38,889 bases of DNA from Cypionkella sp. (GTDB lineage: Bacteria; Pseudomonadota; Alphaproteobacteria; Rhodobacterales; Rhodobacteraceae): assembly GCA_025458525.1 (NCBI GenBank), contig JALOSF010000018.1:1-38889 (forward strand), in the 5' to 3' direction. The notes under the pieces are model-generated. The model saw only the letters and a list, made by a program, of their open reading frames with translations. It searched no databases and had not been told where the DNA came from. Made by a program: the position numbers and the translations under genes. The stretch's first letter is position 1. Each line of letters starts with the position of its first letter. This document shows positions 1 through 8,565 of this stretch, one piece after another.

Positions 1-918
1 ACTGGCCCCCAGCAGCGCGGCATTGGGCAGAAGAAACCGGTGGTCCGGCCCGGTCGCAAGGCGCAGCAGATGCGGCACGACAATCCCGATGAAGCCGATG
101 CCCCCGGCCACCGCCACCGCAGCCCCAGCCGCTGCCGCCACGCCAAGGATGGCAAAACGCTTGAGTCGCTCCACCTCGAACCCCAGATGCTGGGCCTGCG
201 CCTCGCCCAGGGCCAGCGCGTTCAGCCCGCGCGCAAGCAGCGGCGACAGCAGCAGCACCGGCAGGATCAGGGGCAGGGCGGCCCCCAGCTTGGCCCAGCT
301 TGCCCCCGCAACCGACCCCATGCCCCAGAAGGTCAGATCGCGCAATTGCCGGTCATCGGCCATATAGATCAACACGCCCGTCACCGCGCCCGCCAGCGCG
401 CCAAGCGCGATCCCGGCCAGCAGCATGGTCGCAACCGACGTGCGCCCCGCGCGCGTGGACAGCCGATACAGCAGCAGCGTCGCCCCCCAGCCGCCAAGGA
501 AGGCCGCCAGCGGCACGACCTGCGCGCCAGCCTTGGCCGCAAGCCCCGCCGGCAAGAGCCCGCCCAGAACGATGGCCAGCACCGCCCCGAGGCCCGCGCC
601 CGCGCTGACGCCCACGATGCCGGGGTCGGCCAGCGGGTTGCGGAACAGCCCCTGCATCAGCGCGCCCGACACGGCCAGCGCCGCCCCGATCAGCGCCGCC
701 ATGGCAAGGCGCGGAAGGCGGATGTCGCGCAGGATCACCACATCGCGCGGGCTGAACCCCTCGGTCACGCCGCGCGCCAGATCGGCAAGCGACAGCCCCG
801 CCGCCCCGGTGCCCAAGGACAGCACCGACACCGCGACAAGCAGCAGCACCAGCACCGGCATCGCGCCTGCCGCCCGCTCGGCCCGGGGCGCGGCCCCGCT
901 GTTGGTCCAGGCCACCAT
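1..918 (-). CDS. hmuU: haem ABC transporter permease HmuU, 3' end cut by window edge
   Basis: This is an inner-membrane permease of the FecCD/BtuC family, expected to move haem from the periplasmic binding protein into the cytoplasm. The 306 visible codons start at ATG 918-916, one base after the hmuT stop, and stay open to base 1. About 40-50 C-terminal residues should lie outside, since the family is near 350 aa. Visible family marks are a hydrophobic N-terminal segment (about residues 20-40), RLPRLAMAALIGAALA followed by ALMQGLFRNPLADPGIVGVSAGA (split here as two pieces of one block), and GFIGIVVPHLLRLATGPDHR near the cut. The haem assignment comes from hmuS and hmuT upstream; the permease alone could not be told from a siderophore or cobalamin one. 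An ATPase (hmuV) would be expected next, beyond the window. Confidence 0.88.
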   Translation of the reverse strand, partial: MVAWTNSGAAPRAERAAGAMPVLVLLLVAVSVLSLGTGAAGLSLADLARGVTEGFSPRDVVILRDIRLPRLAMAALIGAALAVSGALMQGLFRNPLADPGIVGVSAGAGLGAVLAIVLGGLLPAGLAAKAGAQVVPLAAFLGGWGATLLLYRLSTRAGRTSVATMLLAGIALGALAGAVTGVLIYMADDRQLRDLTFWGMGSVAGASWAKLGAALPLILPVLLLSPLLARGLNALALGEAQAQHLGFEVERLKRFAILGVAAAAGAAVAVAGGIGFIGIVVPHLLRLATGPDHRFLLPNAALLGAS

Positions 919-919
919 G

Positions 920-1756
920 TCAGCCGCGCCCCGGATAAAGCCGTGCAAAAAGCTGATCGGCCGCCGCGGGCGTGCGCGGGCCAAAGCCAAGCAGCAACAG
1001 CCCGTCCATCCGCAGGATCGCCCCCGCCGCCGCCGCCGGCGTCTGGGCCAGCGCGGGATGGGCCAGCACCTCGGCATCCGCGATGGCCAGATCGCCCTCG
1101 CGGTCCATCATCAGGATCACATCGGGCGCGGCTTGCAGCACCGCCTCGTCGGTCATCTGCTTGTAGCCTTCGAACCCGGTCGCGGCATTCACCCCGCCGG
1201 CAAGCGCGATGATCCCTTCGGCCGAAGATCCGGCCCCGCCCGCCAGCACCCGGCCGCCTTGCAGCGACAGGATGAACAGCACCCGCTTGCGCGTGTCCAG
1301 CCCGGCGGCCCGCTCGCGCGCCGCGACAAGCCCGGCCGCCACGCTGTCGCGCAAGGGCGCGCCATCCACCCCAAGATGCGCCGCCACCGCGTCGATCTTG
1401 GCCAGCACGCCTTCGGGCGTCGGATCGTTGGGGATGGTCAGGAAGGGCACGCCCGCTGCGCGCAAGACCTCGACCGCCTCGACCGGCCCGGCCCCCGCTT
1501 CGGCCAGGATCATGTCGGGCGAGACCGACAGAACGCCCTCGGGCGACAGGGCGCGGATATAGCCCACATCGGGCAGATCGGTGATCGTGTCCGGATAGGT
1601 CGAGGTGCTGTCGCGCGCGACAAGCCTGCCCTCGGCGCCAAGCGCCACGGCGATTTCGGTGACGGACCCGCCCAACGTGACCAGCCGCGCCTCTGCCCCG
1701 GCCACCGCCGGGCCCAGAAGCGCGATCATGCCCAGTCCCAAGGCCAGCGCCCTCAT
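920..1756 (-). CDS. hmuT: periplasmic haem-binding protein HmuT
   Basis: This is the class III substrate-binding protein (BtuF/FhuD fold) that picks up haem in the periplasm for HmuU. The start at 1756 gives 278 aa beginning with a 20-residue Sec signal peptide (MRALALGLGMIALLGPAVAG). It also makes an ATGA overlap with the hmuS stop. A longer reading from 1804 would put the signal peptide inside the protein, so I reject it. After the signal come LVTLGGSVTEIAVALG and VGYIRALSPEGVLS. Tyr66 in the second motif sits where ShuT/HmuT proteins have their haem-ligand tyrosine. The C-terminal lobe has the usual alternation of hydrophobic strands. Its place between hmuS and hmuU supports the haem role. 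Confidence 0.88.
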   Translation of the reverse strand: MRALALGLGMIALLGPAVAGAEARLVTLGGSVTEIAVALGAEGRLVARDSTSTYPDTITDLPDVGYIRALSPEGVLSVSPDMILAEAGAGPVEAVEVLRAAGVPFLTIPNDPTPEGVLAKIDAVAAHLGVDGAPLRDSVAAGLVAARERAAGLDTRKRVLFILSLQGGRVLAGGAGSSAEGIIALAGGVNAATGFEGYKQMTDEAVLQAAPDVILMMDREGDLAIADAEVLAHPALAQTPAAAAGAILRMDGLLLLGFGPRTPAAADQLFARLYPGRG

Positions 1757-2793
1757 GCCATCACCTCGTCCAGCCGAGGCAAGGCCGCGGTCATGGCGTC
1801 CCAAGCCTCGGGCGGGGTGTCCTTGCGATACCCAAAGATTTGCAGGATCAGGCCGCCTGCTTTGTCAAAGGCCTCGATGCTGATGGCGTCGCCCGTCTTG
1901 GTCGGTTTGACCACGCGCCAGACCTCGGCGATATGGTCGGCGCGCAGATGCAGGTTGAACCGCGGGTCCATCACGTTGATCCACGGCCCCATCGGCACCA
2001 CTTTCTCGATCGGGCCGCCGTGAATCTGGATGCAGCCCGCATTGCCGACGAAGATCATCACCGGGATCTTCTGGTCCGCGCATCGGTGCAGCACCTCGGT
2101 CACGCTGTCGGGGCGCAGGGGGGCCGCGAAGGGCGCGCCGACGATGCGGTTCGCGCCCAGCCGGTTCATCTTCAGCCGCCGCACCAGCGTCAGGAATTGA
2201 TGGGTGTCGGTCATCTGCGCCCAGTCGGCCCGCAAGGCATCGGCGCGCGCGGGGTCGGCCTTGGCAGGCTCGGTCGCCGTGCGTGCAAGCAGGCTTAGCC
2301 GCTGGCCTTGCTCGGCCAGCGCAAGCGTCGCGACCAGCGCGTCGAAAGCCGCGACATCCGACTGCGGCCCAAAGTAGATCTTGTGCACCGCATCGCCTGC
2401 CGCATCAAAGACTTGCAGGCTGCGTCTTGGACCTTCGGCCCCGGGTTCGACCAGCGCAAAGGCATGGACCCAATGCGCGGGGAACACCCGCAGATCGATC
2501 TCTGGCCCAAGCACCATGCCCGCATGCGCGCCGATGCGCACATCGCGATAGACCCCGCGCCGTTCATGCACGGCCGACTCGTTGCGCGTCAGCGCCATCA
2601 CATCGCCCAAGCCTTCGATCCGCGGCACCAGCGTGGCCGGATCGGCCGCAATGGCGGTGACGCCATGGCCAACATGGGCAGCCACCAGATCGGCCTCGGT
2701 GATCCCGAGGCTGGCTGCAAAGTCACGGGCGCGCGACTTGGGCGATTCCATGCGCAGCGCGCGGATTTCGGCGGGAGAGGGGAGAGCGGCCAT
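1753..2793 (-). CDS. hmuS: haem-handling/degrading protein HmuS (HemS/ChuS family)
   Basis: This cytoplasmic protein of 346 aa receives imported haem. Family members traffic haem or break it open to release iron. It has the two-repeat HemS/ChuS layout: an N-terminal repeat with SLGITEADLVAAHVG, and a C-terminal repeat with HGGPIEKVVPMGPWINVMDP followed by FNLHLR, a characteristic family block. The motif MTDTHQF holds His198, which by position should match the axial haem ligand of HemS/ChuS. I start at ATG 2793 because AAGGA lies seven bases upstream; an in-frame ATG at 2838 would add 15 residues unlike the family. It is the first gene of hmuSTU and its stop overlaps the hmuT start. No TonB-dependent receptor is in the window. 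Confidence 0.9.
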   Translation of the reverse strand: MAALPSPAEIRALRMESPKSRARDFAASLGITEADLVAAHVGHGVTAIAADPATLVPRIEGLGDVMALTRNESAVHERRGVYRDVRIGAHAGMVLGPEIDLRVFPAHWVHAFALVEPGAEGPRRSLQVFDAAGDAVHKIYFGPQSDVAAFDALVATLALAEQGQRLSLLARTATEPAKADPARADALRADWAQMTDTHQFLTLVRRLKMNRLGANRIVGAPFAAPLRPDSVTEVLHRCADQKIPVMIFVGNAGCIQIHGGPIEKVVPMGPWINVMDPRFNLHLRADHIAEVWRVVKPTKTGDAISIEAFDKAGGLILQIFGYRKDTPPEAWDAMTAALPRLDEVMA

Positions 2794-2912
2794 ACCAGCA
2801 TCCTTTTCATTCGGGAAGGCGCGGATCTGGCGGGCCAAGCGGCCTGGCTGGAGCGCGAAATCACCGCGCAGACGGCGCAGGTGACGGGCAAGGCTGTGCT
2901 AGCTGCGTTTTC

Positions 2913-2929
2913 CTGACTAATCAAGTCGG
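2913..2929. promoter_or_regulatory. inverted repeat overlapping a candidate -35 upstream of hmuS
   Basis: The sequence CTGACT-AATCA-AGTCGG is a 17-bp imperfect inverted repeat with arms matching at five of six bases. Read on the minus strand, its centre contains TTGATT. A further 17 bases on is TAGCAC, giving a weak -35/-10 pair directed at hmuS. An operator over a -35 suggests repression, and iron is the expected signal for a haem operon. It resembles the palindromes described for iron-controlled genes in Rhodobacterales (iron-Rhodo box), but I cannot check that consensus here. It also lies just past the NRPS stop (2945), so read-through from upstream remains possible. The rest of 2794-2944 shows nothing else I can name. 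Confidence 0.45.
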
Positions 2930-2944
2930 AAATACGATCTCGGG

Positions 2945-5900
2945 TCAGTCTTCCGGCAATTCCGCCATCAGACGGCGCAGATGATGGGCAAGGATCGTGA
3001 CATTCGGCGGTTGCAGGATCGACAGGTGGTCGCCTGGCACATCGATCACCTCAAATCCCGAGGCGGCCACCGACCCCCAGCCCAAGCCGTCGCGCGCACT
3101 TTCCGGGCTGTCAAAGATGTTTTCCTCGGCGCGAAAGATCGTCAGCGGCCGGTGGATCGGGCGCGCCTCATAGGCTTCGACCGCAAGTTCGGCCGCGACC
3201 ATGAAACTTTCCACCGTCATCTCGGCCGTCTTGCCGCGCTGCGCGAGCAGCTGCAGCCGCAGCTTGCGCGCGCGATAGATCACATCCTGCCAGCGGTTTG
3301 CCACGATGCCCATCAGATGCGACGGCCCGCGGCGGCGCAGCTGGCGCAGGTGCATGCCAAGGCGCGCCCGCCCCGACAGGCGCGACCGCCCGCCCGGTCC
3401 GGCGCTGTCGAACATCGCGATCACCCGCACCTCGCGCCCGTCGCGCAGCAATTGCTGGGCCAGTTCATAGGCCACATAGCTGGCCAGCGACACGGCGGCG
3501 AGTGAGATCGGTCCTTGCGGGAAATGCCGCTGGATTTCCGCGGCATAGGCGCGGGCGGTTTCGCGCACGCCAATCGGCGTGTCCTGCGCCAACAGCCCGA
3601 CGGTCAACCCGAACACCGGCTGATCGGTGCCAAGGGCCGCGGCCAGCGGGCGGAAATGTTCCTCGTTGCGGCCCAGGACATGGACCCCGAACAGCGGCGG
3701 GCGACTGCCCAGCGGCTGGATCGGCAGGATATAGCGCGGCCCCGCCTGCGCCGCGCGCAGCGCACGGGCCAGCGCGCGCGGCGTCGGGCGGCGGTGCAGA
3801 TCGGCCACCCCGAGGCGGTGGCCCAGATCGGCCTCGATCCGCCCGATCAGCTGCACCGCCAAAAGCGAGTGGCCGCCCAGATCGTGGAAATCATCCTCGT
3901 CGCCGACATGGGCAAGGCCGAGCGTTTCGGCCATCAGCGCCGCGATGCGCCGCGTTGCCGGATCATGGCTGGGCGCCGCGGGACCGGTCAGGGTGCCCGG
4001 ATCTGGCAGCGGCAGCGCGGCCATATCGATCTTGCCCCCCGGCGTGCGCACGAAATCCGACACCGCCACCAGCCCGGGCAGCATATGGGGCGGCAACTGA
4101 TCGACAAGCACCGCGCGCAAGGCCTCGAGGTCGGGCATCGGCTGGCCATCGGCCCCCGTCACCCAGGCGACCAGCCGCGCCTGCGGTGTTCCCGCCGCCA
4201 CTACATGCGCCAGCGCCCGGCCGACCGCCGCCTCGCGCTCCAGCACCCTTTCGACATGGCGCAGGTCGATGCGAAAGCCGCGCAGCTTGACCTGCCGGTC
4301 CTGACGCCCCAGGAAGGCAAGCGTGCCATCGGGCCGCCAGCGCGCCCGGTCGCCGGTGCGATAGATCTGGCCCTCGCCGTGAAAGCGGTCGGGGCGGAAT
4401 GCCTCGACGGTCTGCGCGTCATGGCCGATGTAGCCATCGCTGACCGCAAGTCCGCCGATCCACAATTCCCCCACCGCGCCCGGCGGCGCGAGCGAGCCAT
4501 CGGGCGCCAGAACATAGGCGCGGGCATGGCCGATCGGGCGGCCGATCGGAATATCCTCGCCCGCGGTCACGGGTCCGGCCTCGTGCAGGGTGCAGGTGAT
4601 CGTCGTCTCGGTCGGTCCATAGCCATTGAGCCAGCGCGGGCGTGGCGCGATACGTTGCCAGGTGGCCAGAACCCGCGGGCTGATCTGCTCGCCCCCCACC
4701 ACCACCAGCCGCACCGCAGGCGGCAGGGTCAGGCTGCTGCGCGCCATTTCATCGACCAGCACATGCCAGAAGGCCGTGGGCAGGTTCAGCACCGTGATCG
4801 AGTGTTGCGCGACCTGTTCCAGGAACACCCGCACCGATGTGGCCATTTCGGCATTGCGCAGGATCAGCTTGGCCCCGGCCAGAAGTGTCGGGATCACTTC
4901 CTCGATCGACACGTCGAAGGACAGGCTGGCAAATTGCAGCACATGGTCCGACGGGGTCAGGCCGAATTCGGCGATGATCGCGCTGGCATGGGCGCTGAGC
5001 GCCCGCATCGGCACCTTTACCCCCTTTGGCACCCCGGTGGAGCCGGAGGTGTAGATCACATAGGCAAGCCGGTCGGGATCGGGCGGCAGGATATCGGGTA
5101 TCTGGTCCGGCGCGACCGGCATGGCGGCCGTTGGCGCGATGACCCGCACATCCTCGGGCAGGTCAAGACCGCCCAGGTTCAGATCGGGTTGGGCCACGAT
5201 CAGCCGGGTGCCGCTGTCGATCAGCATGTGGCGTAGCACCGCCTCGGGGTAGGTCGGATCGAGCGGCAGAAAGGCCGCCCCCGCCCGCAGCACGGCAAGC
5301 ATGGCAAGGATGAACTCGGGGCTGCGCGGCAGGCAGATCGCCACGATGCGGCCCGGCCCGGCCCCGGCCTGCACCAGTCGGGCGCACAGGGCCGCCGCGC
5401 GGTCCTCGACTTCGGCGTAATCCAGGATCTCGCTTCGCCCCACCATGCTCAGCGCGCCGGCGCCGGCCCGGGTGTCGGTCACATCGGCCAGCCGCAGCGT
5501 GACGCAGGGGTCGGCGGGGGGAAGTCGGCGGTCGGGTCGGCCAAGCGCCAGCAGCGCCGCCTCCTCGGACCGGGGCAGCATCGTCAGATGGGTCAGCGGC
5601 GTGGTGGTGCCCGACTTGGCCAGCGCGGCCAGCATCTCGGCCATATGGGTCAGCATCATGCGCGCCCGTTCGGCGCTGACAGCCACCGGGTCATGTTCCA
5701 GAACCAGCAGCAGTTCCGCATCGCCATAGGCGGCAAGCGTCAGCGGCAGCGCGCCTTCCTCATGCAGGGCCACCCGGCGGCTGGCCCAGTCGCGGCCAAG
5801 GCTGCGCAGGCCCTCGTGCAGCGAGGCGCGCTCGAACATCACCATCGAATCGAACAGGGAAACGGTTCCGGGCAGGCCGCACCAATGCCGGATATCGGTC

Positions 5901-6913
5901 AGCGCCGCATGTTCATGCGCCCGAAGCTGCAACGCATCGCGCCGCAGCGCGCCAATGAAATCGTCCGCCTGCCGTGGCGGGCTGATCTGCACCGACATCG
6001 GCAGGGTGTTGATCAGGCAGCCGACGGTGCGTTCGGTGCCGGGCACGATGTGCCGCCCCGCGCGGGTGGTGCCGAACACCGCCGTGCGCCGCCCGGTCCA
6101 GCGCGCGACCACCAGCCCCCAGGCCGCCTGCACCATGGTGGCGAGTGTGGCCCCCGCCGCCTCGGCCCGTTCGACCAGCGCCTCGGTCAGCGCGGCGCTC
6201 AGGCGATGGTCCATCTGCGCCTTGCGCGCATGCGTCGTGTCTGCGCCGTCCTCGGTCAGCGGATTGGGCTGGTCGAACCCGTCCAGATAGCGGCGAAAGA
6301 ACGCCTGCGCCTCGGCGGTGTCCTTTGCCGCCAGACCCTTGGCATAGGCCAGAAATCCGGTCCGGGGCGGCGCGGGCAGGGGCTGGCCGTGCAGGGCGGC
6401 GAACACTTCCTCCAGCACGATTGCCATGCTGCGCCCGTCCACCATGGCGTGATGCACCGTCCAGACCATCACCGACCGCCGCGGCCCCAGATGCGCCAGA
6501 AGCACGCGCCAGGCCGGTCCTGCCTCCAGATCGACGCCCTGTTCGCGGTCGGCCTTGAGATAGGTGTCCAGCATCCCGTCAACCCGGCGCGGCGGCAGGG
6601 CCGACCAATCCTCGACCGCGACCTGCACCTCGACCCGGTCGCGCAGCACCTGCACCGGGGTGACACGGCGCCGCCACAGGATCGACAGCCGCAGCGCCTC
6701 GTGCCGCGCCGCCACCCTAGCCCAGGCCGCGCTCAGCGCCTCGGGCTCGACCACCTCGTCGTCCAGATGGACCACCACCTGTTCAAGGTTGACCCAAGGC
6801 CGCCCCGCCAGCGTGCTTTCATAGACCATGCCAAGCTGCAACGGCGTCAGCGGATGTTCGGTCAGGCCGGGGGCACCGGGGGGCAGGGGGGGGCTGTGCT
6901 GCGTCTCGCTCAT
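2945..6913 (-). CDS. single-module nonribosomal peptide synthetase (C-A-T-TE)
   Basis: This 1322-aa enzyme should activate one amino acid, condense it with an acyl donor, and release the product. Condensation domain: about residues 20-450, with LTPLQLGM and HHAMVDG (154-160). Adenylation domain: about 480-960, with YTSGSTGVPKG (from about 620), NGYGPTETT (about 761), YRTGDRARW, and GGKID with the late lysine. Carrier domain: DLGGHSLL with phosphopantetheine Ser1016. Thioesterase: about 1060-1320 with Ser1142, Asp1169 and His1296 as a plausible triad. The nucleophile elbow reads AVSLA, not GxSxG. By alignment to GrsA the specificity residues read D-V-E-N-V-G-G-I-T-(K). This faintly recalls N-hydroxyornithine codes, so substrate stays unassigned. 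The start overlaps the flippase stop (ATGA). No ornithine hydroxylase or phosphopantetheinyl transferase is visible. Confidence 0.92.
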   Translation of the reverse strand: MSETQHSPPLPPGAPGLTEHPLTPLQLGMVYESTLAGRPWVNLEQVVVHLDDEVVEPEALSAAWARVAARHEALRLSILWRRRVTPVQVLRDRVEVQVAVEDWSALPPRRVDGMLDTYLKADREQGVDLEAGPAWRVLLAHLGPRRSVMVWTVHHAMVDGRSMAIVLEEVFAALHGQPLPAPPRTGFLAYAKGLAAKDTAEAQAFFRRYLDGFDQPNPLTEDGADTTHARKAQMDHRLSAALTEALVERAEAAGATLATMVQAAWGLVVARWTGRRTAVFGTTRAGRHIVPGTERTVGCLINTLPMSVQISPPRQADDFIGALRRDALQLRAHEHAALTDIRHWCGLPGTVSLFDSMVMFERASLHEGLRSLGRDWASRRVALHEEGALPLTLAAYGDAELLLVLEHDPVAVSAERARMMLTHMAEMLAALAKSGTTTPLTHLTMLPRSEEAALLALGRPDRRLPPADPCVTLRLADVTDTRAGAGALSMVGRSEILDYAEVEDRAAALCARLVQAGAGPGRIVAICLPRSPEFILAMLAVLRAGAAFLPLDPTYPEAVLRHMLIDSGTRLIVAQPDLNLGGLDLPEDVRVIAPTAAMPVAPDQIPDILPPDPDRLAYVIYTSGSTGVPKGVKVPMRALSAHASAIIAEFGLTPSDHVLQFASLSFDVSIEEVIPTLLAGAKLILRNAEMATSVRVFLEQVAQHSITVLNLPTAFWHVLVDEMARSSLTLPPAVRLVVVGGEQISPRVLATWQRIAPRPRWLNGYGPTETTITCTLHEAGPVTAGEDIPIGRPIGHARAYVLAPDGSLAPPGAVGELWIGGLAVSDGYIGHDAQTVEAFRPDRFHGEGQIYRTGDRARWRPDGTLAFLGRQDRQVKLRGFRIDLRHVERVLEREAAVGRALAHVVAAGTPQARLVAWVTGADGQPMPDLEALRAVLVDQLPPHMLPGLVAVSDFVRTPGGKIDMAALPLPDPGTLTGPAAPSHDPATRRIAALMAETLGLAHVGDEDDFHDLGGHSLLAVQLIGRIEADLGHRLGVADLHRRPTPRALARALRAAQAGPRYILPIQPLGSRPPLFGVHVLGRNEEHFRPLAAALGTDQPVFGLTVGLLAQDTPIGVRETARAYAAEIQRHFPQGPISLAAVSLASYVAYELAQQLLRDGREVRVIAMFDSAGPGGRSRLSGRARLGMHLRQLRRRGPSHLMGIVANRWQDVIYRARKLRLQLLAQRGKTAEMTVESFMVAAELAVEAYEARPIHRPLTIFRAEENIFDSPESARDGLGWGSVAASGFEVIDVPGDHLSILQPPNVTILAHHLRRLMAELPED

Positions 6914-8283
6914 CCTGCGCCCCCGAATAGCGTCAAGAGATCGAGGATCGCCGATCGGTCGATGAACAGCGCCAGTGCCGCAATGCCAAGGCCAAGTGCG
7001 GCAAACACCGCATCATGCAGCGCATCCCAGGCCCCGTGCCGCCGCGCAAGCCAGATCAGCATCGGATAGATTGCGATCCCCGCCAGCGCCTGCCCCGCCA
7101 GCGCGCCGACAAGCCCCATCCATTCCGCCCCAAGGATCAGACCGGCGACAAGGCACAGCGCCCGCGCCGCCGTCAGGCCAAAGTAGTTGCGGCTGTCGCC
7201 GGCGGCCAGCGCCGACTGGTCATAGGTCATCCCGATCACGACCGGAATCTGCGCGGCCGCGATCAGGACCAGAATGGCCCCCGCCGCCGAATAGCGCGGA
7301 TCATAAAGCAGATCGACCAAGGCTTCGCCCGCAAAGATCATCACGGACAGAAGCGCGAACACAGCCCCCGTCAGGGCAAAGCGCATCCGGCGGATCTTGG
7401 CGAAATTCTCGGCCGAGGCCGCGGGCGGGCGTTCGCGATAGAGCGGGATCAGGATCTTGCTGCCGATGGTCTGACCCAGAAGCAGCGGAAAGGACGCAAG
7501 GAAAAAGCCGATGTTGTAAAGGCCCAGCTGTTCCAGCGTCAGGTATTTGCCCAAGATCGCCTTGTCGCCCTGCGCCACCAGAAAGCCGCAGGCGGTGGAC
7601 AGGAACAGCCAGAACCCGAAATGCATCAGATCGCGCCCCGCCTGATGTTCCCAGCGCATCCGGCTTTTCGGGCCGGGCAGGAACACGGTCACCAGCACCA
7701 GCCGCACCAGCGCCGACACGATCCAGCCCGCGACCAGCGCCCAGACCGATTCGGTGGCCCAGGCCAGCACCACCATGGTGACGATCCCCGTCGCCTGCGA
7801 GATCAGGTCCAGCGCCGTCAGCCGCCCCAGCCGCAGGTGCCGCGCGGCCGTGTCCACCTTTGTCGGCTCCAGCCCGTGCAACAACAGCGACAGGCCGGCC
7901 ACCGGCAGCAGCCACATCAACTCGGGCTGGCCATAGAACAGCGCCGCCGGATAGGCGATGGCCGCCGAGGCAAGCCACAGCACCACCCCGCGCAGCACCT
8001 GGATCGTATAGGCCGTGTCCAGAAAGGCCGGATCATCCCCCCGCGGATGGCGCAGGATCGACGGGTGGGTGCCCATGTCGGAAAACATCGTCAGTCCGAC
8101 GATGAACACCGTGACAAGGGCCATCAGCCCGAAGGCCTCGGGAAACAGAAGCCGCGTCAGGATCAGGTTCGAGGCCAGCCGCATCGCCTGTGACGCGCCA
8201 TAGCCAAGCGCGGTCCAGGCCGAGCCACGCATGACGCGGGCCAAAAGCCCGTCGCCGCGCAATCCTGTGATGACTGGGCTCAT
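6910..8283 (-). CDS. MOP-superfamily flippase (Wzx/polysaccharide transporter type)
   Basis: A 457-aa integral membrane protein with about 12-14 hydrophobic segments. The N-terminus (GSAWTALGYGASQAMRLASN, then LILTRLLFPEAFGLMALV) is typical of oligosaccharide flippases that turn undecaprenyl-linked sugars across the inner membrane. Also typical are GDKAILGKYLTLEQLGLYNI in mid-protein and the C-terminal MIWLARRHG. The stop codon lies inside an ATGA with the NRPS start, so the two are probably translated together. No glycosyltransferase or polymerase is nearby, so the cargo is open: it could be a lipid-linked glycan carrying the NRPS-derived residue, or the NRPS product itself. Start 8283 has only a close AAGG (2 bases away); a start at internal Met19 is possible. 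Confidence 0.85.
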   Translation of the reverse strand: MSPVITGLRGDGLLARVMRGSAWTALGYGASQAMRLASNLILTRLLFPEAFGLMALVTVFIVGLTMFSDMGTHPSILRHPRGDDPAFLDTAYTIQVLRGVVLWLASAAIAYPAALFYGQPELMWLLPVAGLSLLLHGLEPTKVDTAARHLRLGRLTALDLISQATGIVTMVVLAWATESVWALVAGWIVSALVRLVLVTVFLPGPKSRMRWEHQAGRDLMHFGFWLFLSTACGFLVAQGDKAILGKYLTLEQLGLYNIGFFLASFPLLLGQTIGSKILIPLYRERPPAASAENFAKIRRMRFALTGAVFALLSVMIFAGEALVDLLYDPRYSAAGAILVLIAAAQIPVVIGMTYDQSALAAGDSRNYFGLTAARALCLVAGLILGAEWMGLVGALAGQALAGIAIYPMLIWLARRHGAWDALHDAVFAALGLGIAALALFIDRSAILDLLTLFGGAG

Positions 8284-8503
8284 AGCCTTGGCAAACCTGT
8301 GAAAAACCCATCGCAGACCCGTGCAGCTTTCGGGCCCCTCGCGCGATCCGGGTTAGCCTGCCCCAAAGGCCCCCCATGGTTCAAGCCCCGGATTTGGCAA
8401 CGGTCTGGTGCCGGTCCGGTCTGCATTGAGGCCACAGGCTGCACGGGTGGCATTCCGCTCGCGCAAGGGTTGCTGAAGGCGGGGGTTTTGCTGCGAAATC
8501 CCA

Positions 8504-8532
8504 TTGGCGTGCTGACCGGGCGGTGGCATCAT
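8504..8532 (+). promoter_or_regulatory. candidate sigma70-type promoter for the CHAT gene
   Basis: In the divergent gap 8284-8565 between the flippase and the CHAT gene, TTGGCG (8504-8509) and CATCAT (8527-8532) are 17 bases apart. Each matches the consensus at four of six positions. The CHAT start codon is 33 bases past the -10-like hexamer. In GC-rich DNA such matches are common by chance, so this is only a suggestion. I found no convincing promoter or operator for the flippase side of the gap. Confidence 0.28.
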
Positions 8533-8565
8533 CGGCCAACAGCACTGTGAAAACAAAGGCACAAG

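Noticed and set aside
40-2023. Long plus-strand open frames (40-1212 and 425-2023) over the haem genes.
   Set aside because: They are antisense to hmuU, hmuT and hmuS, which have clear family motifs. The translations are rich in Arg, Pro, Gln and His with no domain pattern, as expected in GC-rich DNA.
2945-6913. Calling the NRPS a siderophore synthetase because haem genes lie next to it.
   Set aside because: No ornithine or lysine hydroxylase, siderophore receptor or exporter is present. The haem genes seem to have their own promoter region, and the code similarity to hydroxyornithine is only partial.
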